Positions 1 through 8,630 of a stretch of 64,000 nt of DNA are shown here, in pieces (position 1 is the first letter of the stretch; the number at the start of each line of letters is the position of its first letter). Position numbers and translations under genes: made by a program. The notes beneath the pieces were generated by a model that saw only the letters and a program-made list of their open reading frames with translations, had not been told where the DNA came from and made no database searches. The stretch lies in contig OZ252261.1 of NCBI GenBank assembly GCA_965249955.1, forward strand, positions 806,001 to 870,000. The letters run 5' to 3'. The stretch comes from SB11 sp965249955 (GTDB taxonomy: Bacteria; Bacteroidota; Bacteroidia; UBA8524).

Positions 1-449
1 ACCTTTATGACAGCATTAATAACAAAAGTAATGTTTATTTAGTCATAAACACTTTTGTTATCGGTGGATTAGCTAGTTTATTTCTAACGAACCAAGATAA
101 GATACCCTCTATATTATGGGTAAAAATTATTTTAATATGCCTATCTGTATTAGGTATATTAAGCATAATTTTTACCATTCTGGCCTCAATGCCAAAACTT
201 TCAAAAACCCAAAAATCGATGTACTATTTTGGAGGAATTGGCTCTTATGCTCTAACTGATTTTATTAACCACTCTCAAAATCGTTCAGAAGAGGATGATA
301 TAAATGATTTGCGAACTCAAGTATATGAGCTTTCAATTGGCTTAACTAGAAAATTCAAAAGATTAAAAACAGCCAGCACTTTATTAGTAATCCAATTCAT
401 CATTTCACTTTTAACAATAATTTTATTAATCACACATCTAATTAAATAA
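1..449 (+). CDS. Membrane effector, PycTM-like (5' end outside window)
   Basis: The reading frame is open from the first base (frame of position 3) to the stop at 447-449, so the start lies upstream of the window; 148 codons are visible. I see two close hydrophobic helices (about nt 33-90 and 117-185), a polar stretch of about 60 residues, and a third membrane helix at the C-terminus (about nt 378-440). This layout fits the small multi-helix membrane effectors of Pycsar (PycTM, DUF5706 type) or the related SLATT proteins. In such systems the effector is activated by a cyclic nucleotide and damages the inner membrane. The next gene, 7 bp downstream, encodes a nucleotide cyclase, which is the main reason for this call. 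An internal ATG at 189 lies after the second helix and is not a likely start. Base composition is more AT-rich than most genes to the right. The family assignment is from topology and context only. Confidence 0.65.
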   Translation, partial: LYDSINNKSNVYLVINTFVIGGLASLFLTNQDKIPSILWVKIILICLSVLGILSIIFTILASMPKLSKTQKSMYYFGGIGSYALTDFINHSQNRSEEDDINDLRTQVYELSIGLTRKFKRLKTASTLLVIQFIISLLTIILLITHLIK

Positions 450-456
450 TAATACT

Positions 457-1455
457 ATGAATATTTATAACGACTACATCAACCAAATACGTGCAATACT
501 AAAAGACAACTCAACAATTACAGAAAGTAACTTACGCGGTTACGAAGGGGATCTTAAAAAAGGTCTCGATATTAAACTTTTCTCAGAAAAGTTCCCTAAA
601 CATCAACTACAACCCAGTCTAGATGCCTTTGCGAATCAGCTTGGAGTGCAACCAATATTTAATCAAAAATTAGGTTTACATCCAGACTTTGAGCATTTAA
701 AAACTTCCTATGGATTAGAAAACCACTATATCGTTTCTATGTTTATTGATATCAAAGGTTCTACGAACTTATTTGTTAAATATACCCCTGAAACAGTTTT
801 TTACATCTCGCAAGTAATACAAACTGTAGCTATTCATACTATGTTACTATTTAACGGTTACATCCACAGATTACAAGGGGATGGATTATTTGTATACTTT
901 GGGAGGAAAGGTATGGAAAAAACTGAAGCAGTGGAAAAAGCATTACAAGCTGCCAGTTTATTTACCCATTTTGTAAAAAATGATCTCAAAAATATTTTTA
1001 ATGAAGAAGGTATAGAAAATATTTATACACGCATAGGTGTAGACCTTGGATATGATCGAGATGTTATATGGGGATTAGCTGGTATTGGAGAAATTAGTGA
1101 GGTAACAACTGTTAGTTTACACACAAGTTTGGCTAGTAAAATGCAAAGTTCAGCACCCAGTAATGGAATAATTACAGGTGACAACATTAAATCAGAACTA
1201 AGATACTCAGAGGACTACATGATTCCCGTAAGTCAAAGAACAGGTAGAGAAAACGACCGCTATATCTTTAGAATTCCAGACCAGAGATTCTTTTATACCC
1301 AATATGATTTTAATTGGGAAAAATTCCTAAAGAGTCAAGACTTCATGATTACAACACAAAATGGGGAGATAGAGGCTAAGATCAAAACCACAAATCCTAA
1401 CCCTATTTATATAAAACCCTATGCCGAAAAAAGCACTCCGTATTCTAATTATTAA
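457..1455 (+). CDS. Class III nucleotide cyclase, probable Pycsar pyrimidine cyclase (PycC)
   Basis: 332-residue soluble protein with one class III adenylate/guanylate cyclase domain at about residues 90-250. Both metal-binding aspartates are visible: D98 in FIDIKGST and D142 in RLQGDGLF. A later VTTVSLHTSLASKMQ segment (about 217-231) sits where the transition-state residues of the family lie. The N-terminal 90 residues and the last 80 match nothing I recognise. In Pycsar such cyclases make cCMP or cUMP after phage infection and switch on the neighbouring effector. The gene lies between a small membrane protein (7 bp upstream) and an E2-like gene (2 bp downstream), so all three should be one transcript. 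Substrate (pyrimidine versus purine) cannot be decided from motifs alone; a housekeeping adenylate cyclase is less likely because no receptor or sensor domain is attached and the neighbours fit defence. Confidence 0.8.
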   Translation: MNIYNDYINQIRAILKDNSTITESNLRGYEGDLKKGLDIKLFSEKFPKHQLQPSLDAFANQLGVQPIFNQKLGLHPDFEHLKTSYGLENHYIVSMFIDIKGSTNLFVKYTPETVFYISQVIQTVAIHTMLLFNGYIHRLQGDGLFVYFGRKGMEKTEAVEKALQAASLFTHFVKNDLKNIFNEEGIENIYTRIGVDLGYDRDVIWGLAGIGEISEVTTVSLHTSLASKMQSSAPSNGIITGDNIKSELRYSEDYMIPVSQRTGRENDRYIFRIPDQRFFYTQYDFNWEKFLKSQDFMITTQNGEIEAKIKTTNPNPIYIKPYAEKSTPYSNY

Positions 1456-1457
1456 CT

Positions 1458-2132
1458 ATGGAAAATAAATTATTAGAAGCGGAAATTGTAAAATTGTCAG
1501 ATTTCTTCCCTAAACTAAGAAGCCGCTTTATCCAAAGTGGCTTCTTAGTTTTAGAAGGAGATATAGATATTTGTGACACAATAGGCAATTGGTGGGATAC
1601 TTTCAGAGTAATTGTTTTCATTCCCAACACATACCCACATTGCATACCAATTGTATTTGAGTTAAGCGAAAAAATACCAAGAGAAATCGACAGACATATT
1701 TCCACAAAAGGTCAGTGTTGCATAGATATCCCCCATCGGCTATTGCATATGCAAAGTATTGGCATCAACTTGACACAATTCTTTAAAGATAAAATTTACT
1801 CATTTTTCACAAACCAACTTTATTTTGAAAAAACAAAATATTTTGCAAAAAAAGAATTCAAGCATGGATTTGATGGGGTAGTCCAATTTTATAACGAAGA
1901 CCTCAAATTATTTGACCCTGATTTAATTGTACATATTTTGGATAAAATCCTTCGTGGAAAAGTCTTTCCAAAAGATTTCACAATAAGTATTCCATGTATT
2001 TGTGATAGTAATATAGAATACAAAAAATGTCATAAAAGTACAATTGATTTTTTAGCATCACTACCAAAAGAAAGACTATTCAGTGATTTAATAATTTTTA
2101 TTAAGTACACAAAAAAGCCCTTACTGTTATAA
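1458..2132 (+). CDS. E2-like (ubiquitin-conjugating fold) protein with SEC-C-like zinc motif
   Basis: 224 residues. Residues about 25-125 follow the E2 pattern: a strand-rich start, then FIPNTYPHCIPIVFE (54-68, the YP..P turn of E2 enzymes), a histidine at 80 and a candidate catalytic cysteine pair C87/C88 in GQCCID. The C-terminus has C180-x-C182-x8-C191-H192 with a Tyr-Lys before the last pair, which resembles the SEC-C zinc motif. Stand-alone E2-like proteins are known from short type II CBASS operons, where they are thought to act on the nucleotide cyclase; I infer an analogous job on the cyclase encoded 2 bp upstream. No E1 or deubiquitinase gene is visible, though the left side of the operon is cut off. 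The last codons run into the hairpin terminator of lpdA. AT-rich like its two partners. Confidence 0.65.
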   Translation: MENKLLEAEIVKLSDFFPKLRSRFIQSGFLVLEGDIDICDTIGNWWDTFRVIVFIPNTYPHCIPIVFELSEKIPREIDRHISTKGQCCIDIPHRLLHMQSIGINLTQFFKDKIYSFFTNQLYFEKTKYFAKKEFKHGFDGVVQFYNEDLKLFDPDLIVHILDKILRGKVFPKDFTISIPCICDSNIEYKKCHKSTIDFLASLPKERLFSDLIIFIKYTKKPLLL

Positions 2133-2145
2133 CAATAAGGGCTTT
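2111..2145 (-). terminator. Rho-independent terminator of lpdA, overlapping the 3' end of the E2-like gene
   Basis: Perfect 10-bp stem: arm 2114-2123 pairs with 2136-2145, loop of 12 nt. On the minus strand the stem is followed by a run of U (A-run at 2111-2116). On the plus strand there is no U-run, so it mainly serves lpdA, though it may also slow transcripts arriving from the defence operon. Confidence 0.8.
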
Positions 2146-2167
2146 AATCTACTATTTAAAATAAATC

Positions 2168-3556
2168 TTATAAGTGTATACACTCGTCGTAGGCTTGGGC
2201 GGCGGCTTCCATAATAGCTTCGCTCATAGTTGGGTGCGGGTGAACCGATTTAATAATCTCGTGACCTGTGGTTTCCAATTTACGGGCTACCACTACCTCA
2301 GCTATCATTTCAGTTACATTAGCACCAATCATGTGTGCACCTAGCCACTCGCCATATTTGGCATCAAAAATCACTTTTACAAAACCATCTTTTGCACCTG
2401 CTGCACTTGCTTTACCTGATGCCGAGAAGGGAAATTTACCCACTTTAATCTCGTAGCCAGCTTCTTTAGCAGCTTTCTCAGTCAAACCAACCGAAGCTAC
2501 TTCAGGCCAGCTATATGTACAACCCGGTATGTTACCATAATCCAAAGGTTGTGGGTTGTGTCCTGTAAAGTTTTCTACACAAATAATACCTTCGGCACTG
2601 GCTACGTGTGCCAAAGCAGGGCCGTGTACTATATCGCCAATAGCGTATACGCCATCAACATTGGTTTTATAAAAATCATCCACCACCACTTTGCCTTTAT
2701 CGGTTTTTACACCCAGTGTTTCAAGACCAATATTTTCAAGGTTGGTTTGTATACCTACTGCACTAAGCACTATATCACACTCAAGGGTTTCAGTACCTGT
2801 TTTGGTTTTTACGGTTACTTTGCAACCTGCACCACTGGTATCAACTTTTTCTACACTGCTATCGGTCATTATATCAATGCCGTTTTTCTTGTACACCTTA
2901 GCCAATGTTTTAGACACCTCTTCGTCCTCAATAGGCAAAATATTAGGCATATACTCTACTATGGTAACTTTAGTGCCCATAGCATTGTAGAAATAGGCAA
3001 ACTCACAGCCAATAGCACCGCTACCAATAACTACCATGCTTTTGGGTTGTTTTGGCAACACCATAGCATCGTGGTAGCCCACTATTTTTTTACCGTCGAT
3101 TTTTATGTTAGGCAACTCGCGGCTGCGAGCACCGGTAGCCAAAATAATGTGTTTGGCTTCGTGTATCTCTTTTTTACCATCGGCAGCAGTAACTTCTACT
3201 TTGCCTTTGGCAGCTAGTTTACCAAAACCTGTAAGCACAGTAATTTTGTTTTTCTTCATCAAAAAGGCAATGCCTTTGCTCATACCATCAGCAACACCAC
3301 GACTGCGTTTTATAACACTGTCAAAATCGGGTTTGCTATCGCTAACTGTAATACCGTAATCGCTAGCGTGTTTAATATATTCAAATACCTGTGCCGATTT
3401 TAATAAGGCTTTAGTAGGTATACAACCCCAGTTAAGGCATACACCGCCCAACTCAGATTTTTCAACTATACCAACTTTTTGCCCTAATTGAGAGGCACGG
3501 ATGGCAGCTACATAACCACCGGGGCCGCTACCTATTACTATTACATCAAAATTCAT
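2168..3556 (-). CDS. lpdA: Dihydrolipoyl dehydrogenase
   Basis: E3 component of 2-oxoacid dehydrogenase complexes (and glycine cleavage): reoxidises dihydrolipoamide using FAD and NAD+. The start is taken at the ATG at 3556, giving 462 residues beginning MNFDVIVIGSGPGG, the FAD-binding Rossmann motif at the usual distance from the N-terminus; the longer frame from 3595 would add 13 unlikely residues. The redox pair is C40 and C45 in GGVCLNWGCIPTK. A second dinucleotide motif (VVIGSGAIGCEFA) marks the NAD domain, and HPHPTMSEA near the C-terminus carries the catalytic histidine. Full length for the family. It stands alone with its own terminator. Confidence 0.97.
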   Translation of the reverse strand: MNFDVIVIGSGPGGYVAAIRASQLGQKVGIVEKSELGGVCLNWGCIPTKALLKSAQVFEYIKHASDYGITVSDSKPDFDSVIKRSRGVADGMSKGIAFLMKKNKITVLTGFGKLAAKGKVEVTAADGKKEIHEAKHIILATGARSRELPNIKIDGKKIVGYHDAMVLPKQPKSMVVIGSGAIGCEFAYFYNAMGTKVTIVEYMPNILPIEDEEVSKTLAKVYKKNGIDIMTDSSVEKVDTSGAGCKVTVKTKTGTETLECDIVLSAVGIQTNLENIGLETLGVKTDKGKVVVDDFYKTNVDGVYAIGDIVHGPALAHVASAEGIICVENFTGHNPQPLDYGNIPGCTYSWPEVASVGLTEKAAKEAGYEIKVGKFPFSASGKASAAGAKDGFVKVIFDAKYGEWLGAHMIGANVTEMIAEVVVARKLETTGHEIIKSVHPHPTMSEAIMEAAAQAYDECIHL

Positions 3557-3762
3557 ATCTATGGGTAGAAAATTAAATTTAAAAAAGCGATGCAAAATAA
3601 CGCAATTATATTGAAATAGCCTTCAGGCCTGTTTCATTGTACATTTATCATTGAGCATTAAATAGTTACAAATAAACCCACATAGATAAACCATAAACCA
3701 CCTTGATTTAGTACAAAATGAAAACTGCTAAATGATAAATGGTAATTGTAAAATGATAAATG

Positions 3763-4296
3763 TTAAATGACACGAAGCACTTCTTCCATCAGCTTATCAA
3801 TACCCTTTTCGCGTTGCATGGTTCTATCGTGGTAGTAATTGCACGTCAGTTTTAACAATTGCGGAGCATCCGTTTGATAAAACACCTCAACTATTACGTT
3901 ACCAAACTTTCTGTCAAATTGACCACTTTCGTTTCGTGGAGCATCAAAAGCAGGCTTCAAATAGTGGCGTTCTACTGTTTGTTTTGCGCCACCATCAAGG
4001 GTTATTAACTTACTATCGCTCATATAGTTATAGTACCCATTTAATTTCAATACATCTTGTATATGATCCATCAAAAAAACAAACTCGTCTTCCAAAAAAT
4101 CATCACCGTAATGAAGTATCAGCATACTGTATTGTGCATGACGCAAAATATCGCAACGGATATCTCCATTGCCAAAAAATGATGCTTCGTAAATTTCTTT
4201 AAAAACCTTTAAAAGCTGCTTACTGCGCAGGCTGGTTTTCCACTCGGTATAGGCTTGAAGGTAGTTCTCGCTCCGCTTTAGGGCAACAGGTTGCAT
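3763..4296 (-). CDS. Conserved hypothetical protein
   Basis: 177-residue soluble protein with no signal peptide or membrane helix. I do not recognise the family. It is mixed helical/strand in character with many aromatic residues and a charged C-terminus (KGIDKLMEEVLRVI). Base composition matches the housekeeping neighbours rather than the defence operon. It lies alone between lpdA and the divergent sigma-54 activator gene, with about 200 bp on each side, so it is probably monocistronic. Nothing in the sequence indicates a function. Confidence 0.6.
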   Translation of the reverse strand: MQPVALKRSENYLQAYTEWKTSLRSKQLLKVFKEIYEASFFGNGDIRCDILRHAQYSMLILHYGDDFLEDEFVFLMDHIQDVLKLNGYYNYMSDSKLITLDGGAKQTVERHYLKPAFDAPRNESGQFDRKFGNVIVEVFYQTDAPQLLKLTCNYYHDRTMQREKGIDKLMEEVLRVI

Positions 4297-4476
4297 GGTG
4301 TATGGTTAGGCTAAACAGTGTTATAACTTCAAAAATGGTGATTTTGGTATAAATGTGGATGATAAATGTTGTCAAAAAGTAGATAGACACAGTAAAAATA
4401 AACCCTTTAGCTCATCCTATAGAAATATTTAACTGAAAAAAAAATCCTAACTACTGTCATTTTGTCGGTATTTAAC

Positions 4477-4484
4477 TAATTTTG
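4477..4484 (+). promoter_or_regulatory. Candidate -7 element for the sigma-54 activator operon
   Basis: TAATTTTG fits the Bacteroidota -7 consensus TAnnTTTG, 17 bp before the ATG at 4502. A TTTG at 4461-4464 is too close (12 bp) for a standard -33 element, so this is only a half match. Confidence 0.35.
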
Positions 4485-4501
4485 AAAACGGTAATCACTA
4501 C

Positions 4502-5758
4502 ATGGATTTACAATCAATAAAACAACGGTTTGAAATTATAGGTAATTCTACCATGCTCAACCTTTCGCTGGAAACAGCCATAAAGGTTGCGCCAACAGAT
4601 ATAACGGTACTTATAAACGGAGAAAGCGGCGTGGGTAAAGAAGCATTCTCAAAAATTATACACCAATTAAGCAATCGCAAACACGGCCCTTTTATAGCAG
4701 TAAACTGTGGTGCTATACCCGAAGGCACTATTGATAGCGAATTGTTTGGGCACGAAAAAGGTGCATTTACAGGTGCACACGATACCCGCAAGGGCTACTT
4801 TGAAACGGTAAACGGCGGAACTATTTTTTTGGATGAAGTAGGCGAACTGCCGCTTGAAACGCAAGCCCGCTTGTTGCGTGTGCTTGAAAGTGGCGAGTTT
4901 ATAAAAGTAGGTTCATCAAAAGTACAAAAAACCGATGTGCGCCTTGTGGCTGCAACCAACAGAGATTTGATGGAGGCTACACAAAAAGGTAAGTTTAGAG
5001 AAGATTTGTACTATCGTCTTTCAACTGTACCCATTAAAGTACCACCACTTCGCGATAGGAAAGAGGATATATACTTGCTGTTTTTAAAATTTGCCGACGT
5101 TTTTTCTGAAAAATATAAAACCGACCCCATAAACCTGAACGAGGAAGCCAAACACGTGTTGGTAAACTACCGTTGGCCGGGCAACATACGCCAAATACGC
5201 AATTTGGTTGAACAGCTAAGTGTACTTGAAGCAGGCACTTTAATAGATGCCCCTACCCTGATAAAGTATTTGCCGCAAGAGCGTGGCAACCTTCCTATGC
5301 TATCAAACGACAGCAACAATGCCAACAGTTTTAGCGAAAGAGATATTTTTTATAAAGTATTGTTTGATTTGCGCAACGACATGATGGACTTGAAAAAGGT
5401 GGTACTGGGCTTGGTTGAAAACGCAGGCAATGGCGGCAGCGATTTTGTGGAGCATAACCAAGAGTTGATAAAAAATGTATTGGACGTTGAAGAGATAGAC
5501 CTGCACCCTGTAACTACCACCAACCACAGTCCTGCTGTGCTATACAACACCCCCGCAAACGCTCCCAAAGAAGTATATGTAGAAGCTAGGGATGCCAGCC
5601 GAGAGGACGAGGAAAGTTTTTCTTTAGAAGAAAAAGAAAAAGAGATGATAAGCAAAGCCTTGATAAAACACAAAGGCCGAAGAAAAAAAGCAGCTAACGA
5701 ATTGGGAATTTCGGAACGGACATTGTATAGAAAGATAAAGCAGTATGATATTGAGTAA
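4502..5758 (+). CDS. Sigma-54-dependent transcriptional activator (no receiver domain)
   Basis: 418 residues. The AAA+ domain starts almost at the N-terminus: Walker A GESGVGKE (40-47), the intact sigma-54 contact loop GAFTGA (87-92), Walker B GGTIFLDEVGEL (105-116) and the arginine-finger region FREDLYYRL. A Fis-type helix-turn-helix closes the protein (about 393-418, KKAANELGISERTLYRKI). There is no response-regulator, PAS or GAF domain, so control must come by another route. A middle region of about 130 residues is variable. The gene overlaps the start of the LptE gene by 14 bp; I recall the same pairing from other Bacteroidota. Targets cannot be read from the sequence. Confidence 0.93.
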   Translation: MDLQSIKQRFEIIGNSTMLNLSLETAIKVAPTDITVLINGESGVGKEAFSKIIHQLSNRKHGPFIAVNCGAIPEGTIDSELFGHEKGAFTGAHDTRKGYFETVNGGTIFLDEVGELPLETQARLLRVLESGEFIKVGSSKVQKTDVRLVAATNRDLMEATQKGKFREDLYYRLSTVPIKVPPLRDRKEDIYLLFLKFADVFSEKYKTDPINLNEEAKHVLVNYRWPGNIRQIRNLVEQLSVLEAGTLIDAPTLIKYLPQERGNLPMLSNDSNNANSFSERDIFYKVLFDLRNDMMDLKKVVLGLVENAGNGGSDFVEHNQELIKNVLDVEEIDLHPVTTTNHSPAVLYNTPANAPKEVYVEARDASREDEESFSLEEKEKEMISKALIKHKGRRKKAANELGISERTLYRKIKQYDIE

Positions 5759-6275
5759 GCCCTTTGCCCGTTACAAATTTGCCATAGTTGCAGCACTAAT
5801 GCTGCTTACTTTTCCGCTATTTCAATCGTGCGGAATATATACCTTTAGCGGTGCGCAAATAGGCACGGCCAAAACCATTAGCATTAACTTTATACAAAAC
5901 AAAGCCAATTTGGTATCGCCAACACTTAGCCAAGTGTTTACTGAAAAGCTGAAAGACAAGTTTATACGTGAAACTACGTTGAAACTGGTAGAGAGCGATG
6001 GAGACATGCAACTGGGCGGCACAATAATAGATTATGCCATCACTCCCGTAGCCTTGCAGGGCACCACACAAACCTCGCAAAACAGGCTAACTATAAAATC
6101 AAATATAAAATTTACCAACAAAACCGAAGAAAAATATAATTTTGACGATGTATTTCAGAATTTTACAGATTTTGACGCCACTATCAATTTTACCGCTCAA
6201 GAAAGAGTTTTAAATGAAACGGTAATTGATATGATGGTACAAGATGTATTTAATAAAGCAGTAATAAATTGGTAA
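5745..6275 (+). CDS. lptE: LptE family LPS-assembly lipoprotein
   Basis: 176 residues. The N-terminus has a membrane segment followed by a lipobox ending at C29 (LFQSCG), so the mature protein should be an outer-membrane lipoprotein. After it comes GIYTFSGAQIG and a short alpha/beta domain as in the Bacteroidota LptE family, which partners LptD in delivering lipopolysaccharide to the outer leaflet. The start overlaps the upstream activator gene by 14 bp, and the stop overlaps the next gene by 7 bp, which suggests translational coupling in a three-gene operon. LptD itself is not in the window. Confidence 0.85.
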   Translation: MILSKPFARYKFAIVAALMLLTFPLFQSCGIYTFSGAQIGTAKTISINFIQNKANLVSPTLSQVFTEKLKDKFIRETTLKLVESDGDMQLGGTIIDYAITPVALQGTTQTSQNRLTIKSNIKFTNKTEEKYNFDDVFQNFTDFDATINFTAQERVLNETVIDMMVQDVFNKAVINW

Positions 6276-8230
6276 GTCCTCAACAATTTTCATCATACCT
6301 ACGCAAACCTTACGATTTGGACGTAAGTGCCGAAGCAAACTTGCGTAGCATACTTCAGCAGCACCCCTACTTTAGCAATGCACATCTTTTGTTGGCACGT
6401 AGCCTGCACAACCAAAAAAGCCCCGCTTTTGATGATGCCCTAAAACAAGCCGCTATGTTTGCGGGCGAACGCCCCTTACTATACAAACTGGTAAATATTG
6501 ATGAAAAAGAGGCTGCACCTCTTGAAAAAAACTTCGACTCTCCTGCTGCTATAACCACAGCCCCTACACAGCAAAATGAGCAGCCTACTGTAGAAACAAC
6601 AGAAAATACACCTGCTGATACTTACCAAGCCCCCGAACAAGTAATTGCCCCAACTGTTGAGGTGGCCGAAAATATTGCCGCGCCCGAAGTTGAAGCCACA
6701 GAAGAGCATACAGAAACCGAAGAATTTGTACTACCAGTTACTATTGAAGAGCCTACAACTGAAACTGTAAACGAAGAACAACCTGAGGAAGATGCTATTG
6801 AGTATGCTTTAGAAGAAAATACATATACCCCCAAAGCAGAAATTAAAGAAGACCTAAACGAGGAAGACAAGGTAAAATCGGCATACGAAGAGATTTTTGG
6901 CAATACCGATAATAAAGACGAGGATATAAGTACTGATTTTGAAAGTTTTGACGATGACGATGATTTTGTGCTGTTGATTGATGACAACGACACTACCGAA
7001 GTAATTGATGACGAAACTAGCAAGGAAAAAAACAGTGAAACCGATGCTGAAACAAAAACCGATGCAGAAGAAGTTGAGCAGCACTCGCACTTTAACCTTG
7101 CCCCCGAAACCAGCAGCTTAAATCAAGAGCAGACTACTGAAGAAGCTGCTTCACTTGCTGACCAAGAAGAATTTGAAGCCGAAATAGGCTATAGGCTAGA
7201 TAACGACGGTGATGGCATTATTGCCCCTAGCGATATAGACAACACCCCTGAAGAAGAGTTTGAACTAAATGTTGCTGATGCAATTGCTGCAAATGAACAC
7301 GAGGAAGTTTCAACTCATAGCGGTGAAGAAAACAAACAAGAGGCTAAAGAACCCCAAAGCGATAATGAATTTGCTATTGGCGATAGCCTTCACGATGATA
7401 ATATTATAATTCCTGTGCCTGATGATGATGCTGAGGAAGAAGATTTTGACTTGAACGCTAGTGAATACGCCGAAAGCGAACAGGACGAAGAGATAGTGAG
7501 GATGATGGAACAAAGCATTGAGGAAATAGAGGAAAAACCTGCCTTTGAAACTTTTGAAGAAAGTACACTTGAAGAGCCTATTGCCTTTAAACTTGAACCA
7601 AAAACCACCCCACAAGAAACAAGCACTACACCTGCTGAAAACACCGTAGAGCCTAAAACAAGCGAGGAAGTAGAAGCCGTTACGGCTAAAACTAAAGAAG
7701 CCAAGGAAGAAAAAGCAGTTGAAGAAGAAACTACAACTAGCGAAAATGTATTATTAGACCACAATACGTTTTTTGAATGGCTGGGTCAGTTACAGAACCT
7801 ACAAGCCAATAACGACGAAAAAAAAAGCATCCCTACTGAACAACCCAAAGAAGTTGAAAAAGTAGAAAAAACAATACCTACCCAAACTAGCAGTATTGAA
7901 ACAAAGGCAGAAAACAATATTACACCACCACCGGCTGAGCCAGCTACTCCCCCTAAAAAAACATCAACGGTTGATGATATAATAAATAAGTTTATCAGCA
8001 TTAACCCTACCATATCAAGACCTAAGGCTGAGTTTTATAATCCAACCTTAAAATCAAAAGAAAGCGATACAGAAAAGGACGATTTGGCTACTGAAACACT
8101 GGCAAAAATATATAGCGACCAACAGCTTAATGAAAAAGCCATTGATGTATACCAAAGATTAATAAAACGATTTCCGCACAAAGCCGAACAATATAAAGCC
8201 GCCATTGCCGAACTTGAAGGCAGTAATTAG
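6269..8230 (+). CDS. Acidic low-complexity protein with C-terminal TPR
   Basis: 653 residues read from a TTG start at 6269 that overlaps the LptE stop; no ATG or GTG lies close by in frame, so coupling to LptE translation is likely. Residues 1-75 form a helical N-terminal domain (tandem short helices, LRSILQQHPYFSNAHLLLARSL). Residues about 85-590 are a very acidic, Glu/Thr-rich, probably disordered linker. The last 60 residues (LATETLAKIYSDQQLNEKAIDVYQRL) are one TPR unit of the kind that pairs with partner peptides. No signal peptide, so cytoplasmic. I have seen similar N-terminal and TPR ends downstream of lptE in Bacteroidota, but the function is unknown to me. Confidence 0.75.
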   Translation: MVSPQQFSSYLRKPYDLDVSAEANLRSILQQHPYFSNAHLLLARSLHNQKSPAFDDALKQAAMFAGERPLLYKLVNIDEKEAAPLEKNFDSPAAITTAPTQQNEQPTVETTENTPADTYQAPEQVIAPTVEVAENIAAPEVEATEEHTETEEFVLPVTIEEPTTETVNEEQPEEDAIEYALEENTYTPKAEIKEDLNEEDKVKSAYEEIFGNTDNKDEDISTDFESFDDDDDFVLLIDDNDTTEVIDDETSKEKNSETDAETKTDAEEVEQHSHFNLAPETSSLNQEQTTEEAASLADQEEFEAEIGYRLDNDGDGIIAPSDIDNTPEEEFELNVADAIAANEHEEVSTHSGEENKQEAKEPQSDNEFAIGDSLHDDNIIIPVPDDDAEEEDFDLNASEYAESEQDEEIVRMMEQSIEEIEEKPAFETFEESTLEEPIAFKLEPKTTPQETSTTPAENTVEPKTSEEVEAVTAKTKEAKEEKAVEEETTTSENVLLDHNTFFEWLGQLQNLQANNDEKKSIPTEQPKEVEKVEKTIPTQTSSIETKAENNITPPPAEPATPPKKTSTVDDIINKFISINPTISRPKAEFYNPTLKSKESDTEKDDLATETLAKIYSDQQLNEKAIDVYQRLIKRFPHKAEQYKAAIAELEGSN

Positions 8231-8268
8231 TTGTTCGTTATTAGTTTTTGGTTGTTAGAATTTTCCCT

Positions 8269-8596
8269 GCTCGCGTGAGCGCCTTGCTCGTGCTAAGCAA
8301 TACGGTAGCGTCAGCTACCTTGTAATCACTCGAGTCCTACCCTTCTCATCTTTCGAGTGCCTCAAGATGTCAGGCGTATACTGCACAGTCATGCTCAACT
8401 CGTTTCAGCATCTCAATATGTATTTCATAAGAATTGGGTAATGAGATGCCGACCTTCGTCGGCATAACCATGCTAGCGTGAGCGTCTCGCTCGTGCTAAA
8501 CAATACAGTAGCGTCAGCTACTTTGTAATTACTCACAGTCCTACCCTTCTCATCTTTCCAGTGCCTCAAGATGTCAGGCGCATACTGCACAGTCAT
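8269..8596. repeat. Imperfect direct repeat, two copies of about 125 bp
   Basis: Copy 1 covers about 8269-8392 and copy 2 about 8472-8596. They share long identical runs, for example CTCAAGATGTCAGGCG and CCTACCCTTCTCATCTTT, and differ at scattered positions. The spacer of about 80 bp holds the hairpin module at 8388-8467. Confidence 0.85.
8388..8467. repeat. Dispersed hairpin repeat, GAGATGC family (copy 1)
   Basis: Contains GCATCTC facing GAGATGC and a closing hairpin with arms GCCGAC/GTCGGC around a TTC(G) loop. Related sequence with AATGAGATGC followed by a TTCAGCA-type arm recurs at 55224-55304 and 56845-56880. Confidence 0.65.
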
Positions 8597-8630
8597 CCTG
8601 AGCGAAGCCGAAGGGTGGTAGCGTTGGCTA

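Noticed and set aside
2549..3217. 222-codon frame antisense to lpdA
   Set aside because: lpdA motifs on the minus strand are complete; the antisense frame has no protein-like character of its own.
3556..3595. Longer N-terminus of lpdA
   Set aside because: The 13 extra residues precede the FAD-binding motif that should sit at the N-terminus.
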